Positions 35,326 through 43,688 of a DNA stretch of 64,000 nt are shown in pieces (position 1 is the stretch's first letter; each line of letters opens with the position of its first letter). Source of the DNA: Casp-actino8 sp964563545 (GTDB lineage: Bacteria > Actinomycetota > Acidimicrobiia > Acidimicrobiales > Ilumatobacteraceae). The notes beneath the pieces were generated by a model that searched no databases, was not told the DNA's origin, and was given only the letters and a program-made list of their open reading frames with translations. The DNA lies in the NCBI GenBank assembly GCA_964563545.1, contig CAZLXB010000003.1, positions 1 through 64,000 of the forward strand, given 5' to 3'. A program made the position numbers and the translations under genes.

Positions 35326-35895
35326 TCAGGCGAGACGGTTGACGATCGGCCGCGGTCGATCGGGTGCGTCCACGTCGCTCGTCGCCCAGCCCACGTACAT
35401 GAGGGCGACGATCTTGGTATCGGGCTCGAAACCGCAGAGCGCGGCCACATCGGCATCGGCTCCCTTCGGACAACTGCCCCAATAGGTCGCGAGACCGCGA
35501 GCGGTCGCGCCGAGCATGAAGTTCTGCACGGCGATCGCCGTTGCATCGCGGTTCTCGGCGGTCCGTTGTTCGGAGTCACCGACCGAACTTCCGACGACCA
35601 CCACGACGGGGGTTCGCGTGTACTTGGTACGAGCCTTGTCGACCTTTTCCGGCTCGTCGCCGAATCGCTGCATGGCTTCGGCGACGGTGTGCCCGAGAGT
35701 CGATCGCGACCCGTCGCGCAGAACGGCGAATTGCCACGGCCACGTGCGCTTGTGGCAGGGCGCCCAGACGGCGAGTTCGAACAACTCGTCGAGGACGTCA
35801 TCGCTCACGTCGCGCGACTTGTCGACGATCATCGACGTCCGGCGCGAGCGGATCACCCGCGCCAAGGTGACGAAGTCGTTCGGGTCGGCGCTCAT
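35326..35895 (-). CDS. Nitroreductase family protein
   Basis: A 189-residue FMN-dependent oxidoreductase fold. SRRTSMIVDKSRDVSDDVLD near residue 17 and LAVWAPCHKRTWPWQFAVL near 42 match the nitroreductase FMN-binding start; ATAIAVQNFMLGATARGLATYWGS near 118 is the second signature. The natural substrate is unknown. ATG 35895 lies four bases after the SRPBCC stop, so the two are co-transcribed. Convergent with the mutase. Confidence 0.9.
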   Translation of the reverse strand: MSADPNDFVTLARVIRSRRTSMIVDKSRDVSDDVLDELFELAVWAPCHKRTWPWQFAVLRDGSRSTLGHTVAEAMQRFGDEPEKVDKARTKYTRTPVVVVVGSSVGDSEQRTAENRDATAIAVQNFMLGATARGLATYWGSCPKGADADVAALCGFEPDTKIVALMYVGWATSDVDAPDRPRPIVNRLA

Positions 35896-35899
35896 CGCG

Positions 35900-36343
35900 T
35901 CAGCCGCCGAAGTGGGCCGCGAGGCGTTCGAGGGTGGCTTCCATCGACTTCTGGTTCTTGTCGAAGGCCCCCGACAACTTGAGCACGATCGGTGACTTGC
36001 TCTTGTTCCAGTCGAATTGTTCGGTCACTCGAGTGCCACCGTCGACCGGTTCGAGGATGTAGCGCCAGATGTGGCCGCCGAAGTGACGCCAGGCGATCTG
36101 CTTGGGTTCGTCGAACTCCACGACTTCGTTGGTGATCTTATACGGCACGCCGATCTTCATGTCCATGCCGAATCGGGCGCCGAGCGAGAGTCGGGTCGGT
36201 GAACCCGATTGCGCCTTGCGCACCGATCCCGATCCGTCGATGGTCGGATGTTGGGAGGGATCTGCCAGCAGATCGAAGATCCGCTGCGGTGTGGCCGGAA
36301 CGACCTTGGTGGCGCTCAGGACTTTCTTCGGATCGTGGCCCAT
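35900..36343 (-). CDS. SRPBCC (START-like) family protein
   Basis: A 147-residue helix-grip protein of the polyketide-cyclase/SRPBCC superfamily, binding a hydrophobic ligand in a deep pocket. The N-terminal SATKVVPATPQRIFDLLADP and the C-terminal amphipathic helix KNQKSMEATLERLAAHFGG are typical; ITNEVVEFDEPKQIAWRHFGG marks the central strands. Ligand unknown. ATG 36343 is preceded by GAGGAG at 8 bases. Confidence 0.85.
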   Translation of the reverse strand: MGHDPKKVLSATKVVPATPQRIFDLLADPSQHPTIDGSGSVRKAQSGSPTRLSLGARFGMDMKIGVPYKITNEVVEFDEPKQIAWRHFGGHIWRYILEPVDGGTRVTEQFDWNKSKSPIVLKLSGAFDKNQKSMEATLERLAAHFGG

Positions 36344-36384
36344 GGTTCTTCTCCTCTGGTGATGTCGTGGCTGTGCGGGGGTGA

Positions 36385-37635
36385 TCAGTGGGGGTGGTCG
36401 TTCAGATATTGACCGATTGCTTCGGCGCCGCGACGACCCGAGAACAAAGCCCCTTGGATCGAGGCCGTGTCACGGTGGTCACCGCTCACGAAGACGTTGT
36501 CGCGCAGGTGTACCGGCTTCTTGGGAGAGAACGGTGGCGACTGGTCGGGTTGACCGTGCTCGATGCGGTAGGTGCGCAAGTGCCGCCACGAGGTCACACC
36601 AGGGCCGAACATTCCGGTGAGTTGCTCTCGCGCCTCGTGCTCCAGATCACCGTCGACCGATCCGGGAATCGCCGCCGCGATCAAGTGTTGTCCGGGCGGT
36701 GCGTAGTAAGGGCTGATGTTGCTCATCACCGCGATGTTGAGGACTGGTCCGCGAGCCGTGCCGTCGAGCACGATGAGTTTGGAGTCGGTCGGTGGACGGT
36801 CGGCGGCGAAATACACGCACGACACCGACCGCGACTTCACGAGAGGTAGTCCGGTGAGGGCCGACGCCGCCGGACCTTCGGTGGCGACGAGAACCGCGCG
36901 CGCCCGGATCCGGTGTTGGGCTCCGACGACCACACCGTCGGTGTCGATGGCGGTGACCGGAGACGTCAGGTGGAGGGCGTCGACGGGAAGATGGGCGGCG
37001 AGTTGAGCGGGGATGCATCCCATGCCACGTGCGGGAACCGCGGCGTCGCCTTCGGACAGCATGCGGAACACGATGTCGAACATCCGGCGCGACGCGGTGA
37101 GTTCGGGATCGAGCTGGATGCCCCCGATGAGCGGAATGAAGAATCGTTGGAGCATGCGCGTCGAGAAACCCGTTTCGCGCAGCATCTGGCCGGTCGTGAT
37201 GTCGTCACCCCGCAGAAGATCCGACGCCGCACCTCGCCGCAGGCGATGGCGCAGACCAGCGATTCGGATCTTGTCGGTCAGTGAGCCGATGGGCGCAGTG
37301 GCGGTGGACAACGTGGTGGCCGGCCGGCGGAACGGATCGGACACGACGTAGCCACGTCGCTTGAGCCAAACCAGGGCACCCGGGTCGAAAGCGCGCAGAT
37401 CGAGCGCGTCCACATCGAACTGGTGTCGCAACTCGGGATAGGCCGTGAGCAGAACCTGAAACCCTCGATCGAGGAGAAAGCCCTCGTGCTCGTCGGTGCG
37501 AACGCGACCCCCGACGCCGTCGGAGGCCTCGAAGACCCGAACGTCATAGCCTCGTTCGCGGAGGAGCCGGGCGGCGGCGAGACCAGCCAGTCCGGCGCCG
37601 ACCACGGCGACGTCACACGACTCGGGAAGAGACAT
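36385..37635 (-). CDS. FAD-dependent amine oxidase / protoporphyrinogen oxidase-like flavoprotein
   Basis: A 416-residue flavoprotein. Dinucleotide fold VAVVGAGLAGLAAARLLRERGYDVRVFEASDGVGGRVRT-type N-terminus (residues 9-47), a GGIQLDPELTASRRMF substrate-domain element near residue 170, and the C-terminal FAD segment NVFVSGDHRDTASIQGALFSGRRGAEAI. The family includes carotenoid, amine and protoporphyrinogen oxidases; this short form with a C-terminal GDHRDTASIQGA is often annotated only as NAD(P)/FAD-dependent oxidoreductase. It is linked to the epimerase gene by a six-base gap. Confidence 0.88.
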   Translation of the reverse strand: MSLPESCDVAVVGAGLAGLAAARLLRERGYDVRVFEASDGVGGRVRTDEHEGFLLDRGFQVLLTAYPELRHQFDVDALDLRAFDPGALVWLKRRGYVVSDPFRRPATTLSTATAPIGSLTDKIRIAGLRHRLRRGAASDLLRGDDITTGQMLRETGFSTRMLQRFFIPLIGGIQLDPELTASRRMFDIVFRMLSEGDAAVPARGMGCIPAQLAAHLPVDALHLTSPVTAIDTDGVVVGAQHRIRARAVLVATEGPAASALTGLPLVKSRSVSCVYFAADRPPTDSKLIVLDGTARGPVLNIAVMSNISPYYAPPGQHLIAAAIPGSVDGDLEHEAREQLTGMFGPGVTSWRHLRTYRIEHGQPDQSPPFSPKKPVHLRDNVFVSGDHRDTASIQGALFSGRRGAEAIGQYLNDHPH

Positions 37636-37641
37636 CGGGTG

Positions 37642-38553
37642 TCAGGCCGGGCGATGGAGTAGAGCGCGCAAAGCGGACTCGAGATCGTGGTGGCGGAATT
37701 GGTAGCCACTCGCGCCGAGGACCTCGGGCAGCACACGTTGTCCGGTGAAGAGGAGCGCGTCGGCGAGTTCGGAGCCGAGGAGCAACTTGGGTCCAAAGCT
37801 CGGCACCGGCAGCAAGCTCGGACGCCGCAGAACATGCGCGAGGGTCTTGGTGAACTCGGCCTGGGTGACCGGACGGGGTGCGGTGAGGTTGACCGCGCCC
37901 GTGACCGCTGACGACAGGAGATGATCGATGGCTCCGATCTCGTCGTCGATCGAGATCCAGCTCTGCCACTGGCGTCCCGAGCCCATGCGACCACCGGCGC
38001 CGAGTTTGAAGAGCGGCAGCAACTTCTTGAGGGCACCGCCACGCGGGCTGAGCACGATCCCGGTTCGGAGATGAGCCACGCGGATTCCGGCGCGTTCGGC
38101 CGGTGCGGTGGCGGCTTCCCACTGTTCGCAGACATCGGCGAGGAAGCCCGAGCCGGCTGGCGAGGATTCGACGAACGTCGCGTCGAGCGACTCACCGTAG
38201 TAGCCGATCGCCGAGCCCGACAGCAGAACGCGAGGCCCATCGCTCATGTCGGCCATTGCAGTGGCGAGCAACGATGTGCTCTTCGTACGGCTTTCGAGGA
38301 TCTCTCGCTTGTAGTCCGTCGTCCATCGCTTGTCGCCGATGCCGGCGCCGGCGAGGTGCACGACTGCGTCGACGCCACGGAGCTTGTCGGCTTCGAGCGT
38401 CCCGCGCCGAGGATCCCAGGCGATCTCGTCGTTTCCGTGACCGCCGGAGCGGGAGAAGCGCACCACGCGGTCGCCGCGTGAGGTCAGGTGTTCGGCGAGC
38501 GCGGTGCCGATGAGGCCACTCGCGCCGGTGATGGCAATGGTTCGGGGGGACAC
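37642..38553 (-). CDS. TIGR01777-family NAD(P)-binding epimerase
   Basis: A 303-residue atypical SDR (SDR39U1/YfcH type). Cofactor loop AITGASGLIGTALAEHL near residue 7, LAGAGIGDKRWTTDYKREI near 68 and the catalytic SGSAIGYYG with Tyr near 118; the C-terminal DUF1731-type tail LPVPSFGPKLLLGSELADALLFTGQRV is diagnostic. Function unresolved; some relatives act in cell division or envelope processes. GTG 38553 has TAGCCT 6 bases upstream. Heads a run with the FAD oxidase. Confidence 0.93.
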   Translation of the reverse strand: MSPRTIAITGASGLIGTALAEHLTSRGDRVVRFSRSGGHGNDEIAWDPRRGTLEADKLRGVDAVVHLAGAGIGDKRWTTDYKREILESRTKSTSLLATAMADMSDGPRVLLSGSAIGYYGESLDATFVESSPAGSGFLADVCEQWEAATAPAERAGIRVAHLRTGIVLSPRGGALKKLLPLFKLGAGGRMGSGRQWQSWISIDDEIGAIDHLLSSAVTGAVNLTAPRPVTQAEFTKTLAHVLRRPSLLPVPSFGPKLLLGSELADALLFTGQRVLPEVLGASGYQFRHHDLESALRALLHRPA

Positions 38554-38559
38554 GAGGTC

Positions 38560-38565
38560 AGGCTA
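38560..38565 (-). promoter_or_regulatory. Leaderless -10 hexamer TAGCCT
   Basis: Six bases before the epimerase GTG at 38553. Confidence 0.62.
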
Positions 38566-38652
38566 GGTCTGGTCGCGGAAAGGTGCGTGACCGGATGTCG
38601 GCAATGTGCCGCATGCCCGAATCGAGCCCCTCGACGGAAATGACGTGGTCAT

Positions 38653-38658
38653 TAGGCT
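38653..38658 (+). promoter_or_regulatory. Leaderless -10 hexamer TAGGCT
   Basis: Eight bases before GTG 38667 of the small anchored protein; divergent from the epimerase hexamer 88 bases away. Confidence 0.55.
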
Positions 38659-38666
38659 CGGGCGAC

Positions 38667-39092
38667 GTGAAGACCCGCACACTTCTCCTGCTCTCGGTGG
38701 CGTGCGGACTCCTGATTCTTCTCGCCGGTGGAGTCAAACTCCTGCAAGTCGCGACCGACCGCACCGAGGTGCCGGTCCTCGCCATCGATGAGGCGGCGAC
38801 CATCGGCGACATGACCGTGCGGGTCGTGTCGATCACGAGTGGACCCGACGGCACCAGCGTCGGGATCGAGATGTCGGGAGTGGCCGGTGAATCCGCCATC
38901 GATGGCTGGCGACTCCTCGGTGACGGTGAGGTGGCCGAACCGGCCGGCGCATCGGCCGTGGGAGTGTGCGACCGTGAATCGAAAATCCCCGACTCGGGCT
39001 CGATCTCCTGCATCGTCCGCTTCGGTTCGGTCCGCGCGGTGCAGGCCGTGGCCTACACGCGGGCCGGTGAACAGCGCCAATGGGCGCCCTGA
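38667..39092 (+). CDS. Small membrane-anchored or secreted protein of unknown function
   Basis: A 141-residue protein with one N-terminal hydrophobic segment (TLLLLSVACGLLILLAGGV), probably an anchor or signal peptide, and an extracytoplasmic beta-rich domain with two Cys (AVGVCDRES and SISCIVRFGS) that could form a disulfide. No family recognised. The frame is open further upstream, but GTG 38667 starts just before the hydrophobic stretch and fits the promoter hexamer. Confidence 0.7.
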   Translation: MKTRTLLLLSVACGLLILLAGGVKLLQVATDRTEVPVLAIDEAATIGDMTVRVVSITSGPDGTSVGIEMSGVAGESAIDGWRLLGDGEVAEPAGASAVGVCDRESKIPDSGSISCIVRFGSVRAVQAVAYTRAGEQRQWAP

Positions 39093-39199
39093 TCCCGCCG
39101 ACCACGATCACATCCGACCGAACCGAACGGGGCGGAAGGGAGCCCGGCGCACCCTCATGACAGGGGTCATTCTCCCGCCGGTCGGGGACCGCCGCCCGC

Positions 39200-39205
39200 T
39201 ACGGT
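39200..39205 (+). promoter_or_regulatory. Possible -10 hexamer TACGGT for the lipoate-enzyme operon
   Basis: Lies 39 bases before the lpd start, so the transcript would carry a leader of about 30 bases. No -35 recognised. Confidence 0.35.
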
Positions 39206-39244
39206 TATGCCCTGCACAGCGCCTCGGGCGCACGCTTCGCGGAG

Positions 39245-40654
39245 GTGGTCTGTACGGCCGAGCAATTTGATCTGGTGGTGATCGGTGGCGGACCCGGCGG
39301 CTATGGCGCCGCTCTTTATGGAGCCTCGGCCGGACTCAATGTTGCCCTCGTGGAACGCGATGCCCTGGGTGGCACCTGCTTGAACCGCGGATGCATTCCG
39401 GCCAAGGCTTTCCTCGAGACCGCAGCCGTGCATCGGCACGTGGAGCACGCGGCCGATTTCGGCATCGAGGCGTCGAGTCCGAAGGTCAATTTCGCCGTCA
39501 CTCAGGCGCGCAAGCAGAAGATCGTCGACGGACTCGTGAAGGGGATCGGCGGGCTCTGCAAGTCGCGCAAGGTTTCGGTCTTCAATGGGACGGGTTCGCT
39601 CGGCGCCAACCGCACGGTGAACGTGACCATGAACGACGGTTCGTCGGCCACGCTCCAGGGTTCGCACGTCATCCTCGCGGCCGGCTCGGTTCCGCGGACG
39701 ATCCCGGGCTTCGATCGTGGCGGTCCGATCATGACGAGTGACGAGGTTCTCGACCTCGATCACGTGCCGGCGAGGATCGTCGTCATCGGTGGCGGTGCCA
39801 TCGGGTGCGAATTCGCCTCGACCTTCGCCGACCTCGGCGCACAGGTCACGATTCTCGAGGGACTGCCCAAGATCCTGCCCGGTCTCGACACCGACGTGGC
39901 CAACGTCGTGGTGAAGTCGTTCAAGAAGAAGAACATCGACATCCGTACTGGTGTGATGGTGAAGGGGCACACCCCCAATGGGAAGGGCGGCACGGTGGTG
40001 TCGTTCGGTGAAGGAGAACAGATCGAGGTTGACGCCGTCGTGGTGTCGGTCGGTCGTCGACCCTTCGCCGATCTTCTCGGACTCAGCGGAACGAACGTGA
40101 AAGTTTCCGATCGTGGTTTCGTGGAGGTCGACGCGTGGTGTCGCACTTCCGAACCCGGTGTGTACGCGATCGGCGATCTCATCAACACCCCACAACTCGC
40201 GCACGTCGGCTACGCCGAGGCCATCCTCGTCGTGAAAGACATGCTCGGTGAGGGTCCCGCACCCATCGCGTACGACCGCGTGCCGTGGGCGATCTATTGC
40301 CATCCCGAAGTCGCGTGGGCCGGACCGGGCGAGGATGCGGCCAAGGAAGCCGGTCTCGACGTAATCGTGGCCAAGCACCAGTTCCGGGCCAACAGTCGGG
40401 CGCAGATCCTGGGTGAAATCGACGGACTCGTGAAAGTCGTCGCCAAGCGAAACCCCGATGGGTCGGCTGGGCAGGTACTCGGAGTTCACATGGTGGGTCC
40501 GTGGGTGACCGAACAACTCTCGGGTGGCTATCTCGCCGTCAACTGGGAAGCCACCGTGGACGAAATCGCCGAATTCGTGCAACCGCATCCGAGCCTCACC
40601 GAACTATTCGGTGAAACGGTGCTGTCGCTCACCGGACGCAGTCTGAACGCCTGA
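39245..40654 (+). CDS. lpd: Dihydrolipoamide dehydrogenase
   Basis: A 469-residue E3 flavoenzyme that reoxidises dihydrolipoamide with NAD. FAD loop VVIGGGPGGYGAALYGA, redox disulfide GGTCLNRGCIP near residues 43-53, NAD loop VVIGGGAIGCEFAS near 180, second FAD motif GVYAIGDLINTPQLAH, and the C-terminal HPSLTE with catalytic His and Glu (E3 dyad). Start GTG 39245 gives a normal N-terminus but its GGAG is too close to be a standard ribosome site. First gene of the lpd-E2-lipBA-pirin run. Confidence 0.96.
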   Translation: MVCTAEQFDLVVIGGGPGGYGAALYGASAGLNVALVERDALGGTCLNRGCIPAKAFLETAAVHRHVEHAADFGIEASSPKVNFAVTQARKQKIVDGLVKGIGGLCKSRKVSVFNGTGSLGANRTVNVTMNDGSSATLQGSHVILAAGSVPRTIPGFDRGGPIMTSDEVLDLDHVPARIVVIGGGAIGCEFASTFADLGAQVTILEGLPKILPGLDTDVANVVVKSFKKKNIDIRTGVMVKGHTPNGKGGTVVSFGEGEQIEVDAVVVSVGRRPFADLLGLSGTNVKVSDRGFVEVDAWCRTSEPGVYAIGDLINTPQLAHVGYAEAILVVKDMLGEGPAPIAYDRVPWAIYCHPEVAWAGPGEDAAKEAGLDVIVAKHQFRANSRAQILGEIDGLVKVVAKRNPDGSAGQVLGVHMVGPWVTEQLSGGYLAVNWEATVDEIAEFVQPHPSLTELFGETVLSLTGRSLNA

Positions 40655-40689
40655 CCGGCAACGCAAGAACACACAAGGACGTAGAGCAC

Positions 40690-42054
40690 ATGGCAGAGGT
40701 AACGCTTCCCCAACTCGGCGAAACCGTGACCGAGGGAACGATCACGCGTTGGTTCAAGAAGGTCGGCGATGCCGTCAAGGCCGACGAAGCGTTGTTCGAA
40801 GTCTCGACCGACAAGGTCGACACCGAAGTCCCCTCACCCGTGGCGGGTGTGTTGCTCGAGATCCGAGTTCCCGAAGGCGAAACCGTGCCCGTTGGCGCCG
40901 TGATCGCCGTGGTGGGCGATGGAGTGGCGACGCCCGCCACTCCTGCTGCGGCTCCGGCACCTGCGCCTGCTCCCGCTCCCGCACCGACGCCTGCTCCCGC
41001 ACCTGCGCCAGCTCCGGCTCACGCTCCCGCGCCGGCAGCGGTGCCGGCTCCCGCTCCAGTTCCGGCGGCAACGCCCTCGGTGGTCTCCGAAGACAACCGG
41101 TTGCTCTCGCCGGTCGTGCGTCGACTCGTGAACGAGCACGGGCTCGACGTGTCGCGCATCGCCGGCACCGGACCCGGAGGACGCATCACTCGCGAAGACG
41201 TGCTCGACTTCATCGACAAGAAGTCGTCGACTCCTGCTGCGACTGTGGCTCCGGCGCCGGCGGCAACTCCTGCTCCCGCAACGGCGGTGGCGGCACCGGC
41301 TCCTGCGCCCCGTCCGGCCGCGCCCACCGTGCGTGTCGGGGAACGCGACGAAGTGGTTTCGTTGTCGAAGATCCGCAAGGCGACGGGCTCGCACATGGTC
41401 ATGTCGAAGTCGGTGAGCCCGCACGCGTTCAGCGTCGTCGAGGTCGACTACGCGAATGTCGACACCGTTCGTTCGCGCGTGAAGGCCGAATTCAAGTCTC
41501 ACGAGGGATTCAGCCTGACCTATCTGCCCTTCATCGCCCGCGCGGTGGTCGATGCGTTCGCCGATTTCCCGCACATGAACGCGAGCATCAGCGGCGACGA
41601 TCTCGTCGTGCATCGTTACGTCGACCTGGGTATCGCCGTCGATCTCGATTTCCAGGGACTCCTCGTTCCAGTCGTGCGCAGTGCCGAGGGCAAGCGCCTG
41701 CGCGCCCTCGCTCAGGACATCAACGTTCTGGCCGATCGGGCACGCAATCGCAAGCTGAGCCCCGACGAGATCTCGGGCGGTACGTTCACGATCTCCAACA
41801 ACGGTTCGGCCGGGTCGGTGCTCACGATGCCGATCATCAACCAGCCGCAGGTGGCCATCCTCTCCACCGACGCGATCGTCAAGAAGCCCGTCGTCGTCAC
41901 GCTTCCCGGTGGTGGCGAGAGCATCGCGATCCATCCGGTCGGCAATCTGGCCATGAGCTGGGACCATCGGGCCTTCGACGGCGCCTACGCGGCCGGTTTC
42001 CTCGTCCGCATCAAGGAGATCCTCGAGACCCGCGATTGGTCGGTCGAGCTGTAG
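40690..42054 (+). CDS. 2-oxoacid dehydrogenase E2 acyltransferase (dihydrolipoamide succinyl-/acyltransferase)
   Basis: A 454-residue E2 core protein of the 2-oxoglutarate, pyruvate or branched-chain dehydrogenase complexes. Lipoyl domain residues 1-78 with lipoyl-Lys in STDKVDTEVPSP; a flexible linker of Ala-Pro repeats (about residues 82-130); peripheral-subunit-binding domain LLSPVVRRLVNEHGLDVSRI; second Ala/Pro linker; and catalytic domain ending MSWDHRAFDGAYAAGF with the catalytic His and Asp. It has one lipoyl domain. Which E1 it serves is not clear; none is encoded here. Confidence 0.92.
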   Translation: MAEVTLPQLGETVTEGTITRWFKKVGDAVKADEALFEVSTDKVDTEVPSPVAGVLLEIRVPEGETVPVGAVIAVVGDGVATPATPAAAPAPAPAPAPAPTPAPAPAPAPAHAPAPAAVPAPAPVPAATPSVVSEDNRLLSPVVRRLVNEHGLDVSRIAGTGPGGRITREDVLDFIDKKSSTPAATVAPAPAATPAPATAVAAPAPAPRPAAPTVRVGERDEVVSLSKIRKATGSHMVMSKSVSPHAFSVVEVDYANVDTVRSRVKAEFKSHEGFSLTYLPFIARAVVDAFADFPHMNASISGDDLVVHRYVDLGIAVDLDFQGLLVPVVRSAEGKRLRALAQDINVLADRARNRKLSPDEISGGTFTISNNGSAGSVLTMPIINQPQVAILSTDAIVKKPVVVTLPGGGESIAIHPVGNLAMSWDHRAFDGAYAAGFLVRIKEILETRDWSVEL

Positions 42055-42056
42055 CG

Positions 42057-43688
42057 ATGCTTCGCGCACGCTGGCTCGGTCGGGTCCCGTATCGCGAGGC
42101 GCTCGCGCTCCAACACGCTCTGTTCGACCACGGTCGTGAGCAGCATCTCCTCCTACTCGAACATCCGCACGTCTTCACCTACGGACCGCGGGCCGAGCTC
42201 GACAAGAACCTCAAGTGCGACCCCGCGGCCGTCGGCGCCGACTTCGTGGAGGTCAAGCGCGGCGGTGACATCACTTATCACGGCCCGGGCCAGTTGGTCG
42301 GCTATCCGATCCTCAATCTCGACAATCGGATCGGCGCGTCGCAGCACGTGTGCAACATCGAGCAGATCCTGATCGACACCCTTGCCCGTATCGGCCTACC
42401 CAATGCTGGTCGACTGCCCGATTACCCGGGCGTCTGGCTCGATGTCGACACCGACCGTCCGCGCAAGATCGCGGCCATCGGTGTCCGCCTCGCCAACGGT
42501 CGCACCATGCACGGATTCGCGCTGAACGTCGCGACCGATCTCACCTACATGCGTGAGCACATCGTTCCGTGCGGCATCGGCGACCGACCGGTCACCTCGA
42601 TCCGTGAAGAGGGGATCGACATCGACCTGCGCACGGTCGTCGACCTCGTCGTCGAGCGGGCCGCCGAAACATGGGGCCCGGTCGAGCGTCAGGACGTTGC
42701 GTGGGTCCACCGACCCGAAGATCTCTCGTCGTTCTCACGAGGTGAAGGGCCGGGTGAGCCGGTTCGACTTCTCCGTCGGCTCGACGCCGCCGGCGTGAAC
42801 GAATCGGTGTCGCTCACCGATCGCAAGCCCGATTGGCTGCGACCCAAGGTCCGCTTGGGCGAAGAAGTGCTTCGCGTGAAGTCGACGTTGCGCTCGCTCG
42901 ATCTCGTCACCGTGTGCGAGGAAGCCGGTTGTCCCAATCTTTCCGAGTGCTGGAAGGACGGAACGGCGACGTTCATGGTTCTCGGTGAACGCTGCACCCG
43001 CGCATGCGGTTTCTGTCTGGTCGACACCCGCAAGCCACTGGCTCCTTCGGTCGACGAACCGGCGCGTGTCGCGGCGGCGGTGAAAGCAATGGGCCTCGAA
43101 CACGCAGTACTCACCATGGTGGCGCGCGACGATCTCGACGACGGCGGTTTCGCGCACGTGGCCAAATGTGTCGAAGCTATCCGCGATCGTGTTCCGGGGG
43201 CACGGGTGGAAACCCTGGTGTCCGACGCCAAAGGTGATCAGTCGTCACTCGAGCTCCTCTTCGCAGTCCGACCGGACGTCTTCAACCACAACATCGAGAC
43301 CGTGGCCCGACTCCAGCGAGCGGTTCGTCCGTCGGCGGGCTACGCGCGGAGTCTCGGCGTTCTCGCTCGCGCGAAAGCGGCCGGGCTGGTGACGAAATCC
43401 GGGCTCGTGCTCGGCATGGGTGAGACTCCCGATGAAGTCGACGGATGCCTCGCCGATCTCGCCTCCATCGGGGTCTCGATCGTGACGATCGGGCAGTACT
43501 TGCGACCGACCACCAACCACCTTCCGGTCTCCCGATGGATCCATCCCGATGAATTCGCGCGATGGAAGCGGGTCGGGGAGTCCTTGGGTATCGCTCACGT
43601 CGAGTCGAGCCCGCTCACGCGTTCGAGTTATCACGCCCGCCAGTCGGCCGAAGAAGCCGTCCCCGTCAGCATCGGAGTCCGTCGATGA
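42057..43688 (+). CDS. LipB-LipA fusion: octanoyltransferase and lipoyl synthase in one polypeptide
   Basis: A 543-residue single frame with no stop between two enzymes that are normally separate. Residues 1-225 are LipB, moving octanoyl from ACP to the lipoyl-domain lysine: RGGDITYHGPGQLVGYP, catalytic Lys137 (RKIAAIGVR) and Cys172 (IVPCGIGDRP). Residues 255-543 are LipA, the radical-SAM sulfur inserter: auxiliary-cluster CEEAGCPNLSEC (Cys287, 292, 298), radical-SAM CTRACGFC (Cys313, 317, 320), and the C-terminal RSSYHA. A linker of about 30 residues (SFSRGEGPGEPVRLLRRLDA) joins them. ATG 42057 is two bases after the E2 stop; the stop overlaps pirin as ATGA. Confidence 0.95.
   Translation: MLRARWLGRVPYREALALQHALFDHGREQHLLLLEHPHVFTYGPRAELDKNLKCDPAAVGADFVEVKRGGDITYHGPGQLVGYPILNLDNRIGASQHVCNIEQILIDTLARIGLPNAGRLPDYPGVWLDVDTDRPRKIAAIGVRLANGRTMHGFALNVATDLTYMREHIVPCGIGDRPVTSIREEGIDIDLRTVVDLVVERAAETWGPVERQDVAWVHRPEDLSSFSRGEGPGEPVRLLRRLDAAGVNESVSLTDRKPDWLRPKVRLGEEVLRVKSTLRSLDLVTVCEEAGCPNLSECWKDGTATFMVLGERCTRACGFCLVDTRKPLAPSVDEPARVAAAVKAMGLEHAVLTMVARDDLDDGGFAHVAKCVEAIRDRVPGARVETLVSDAKGDQSSLELLFAVRPDVFNHNIETVARLQRAVRPSAGYARSLGVLARAKAAGLVTKSGLVLGMGETPDEVDGCLADLASIGVSIVTIGQYLRPTTNHLPVSRWIHPDEFARWKRVGESLGIAHVESSPLTRSSYHARQSAEEAVPVSIGVRR

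Noticed and set aside
40930..41075. Tandem repeat or CRISPR-like array
   Set aside because: It is the Ala-Pro linker of the E2 protein; the repeats are codon-level low complexity in frame.
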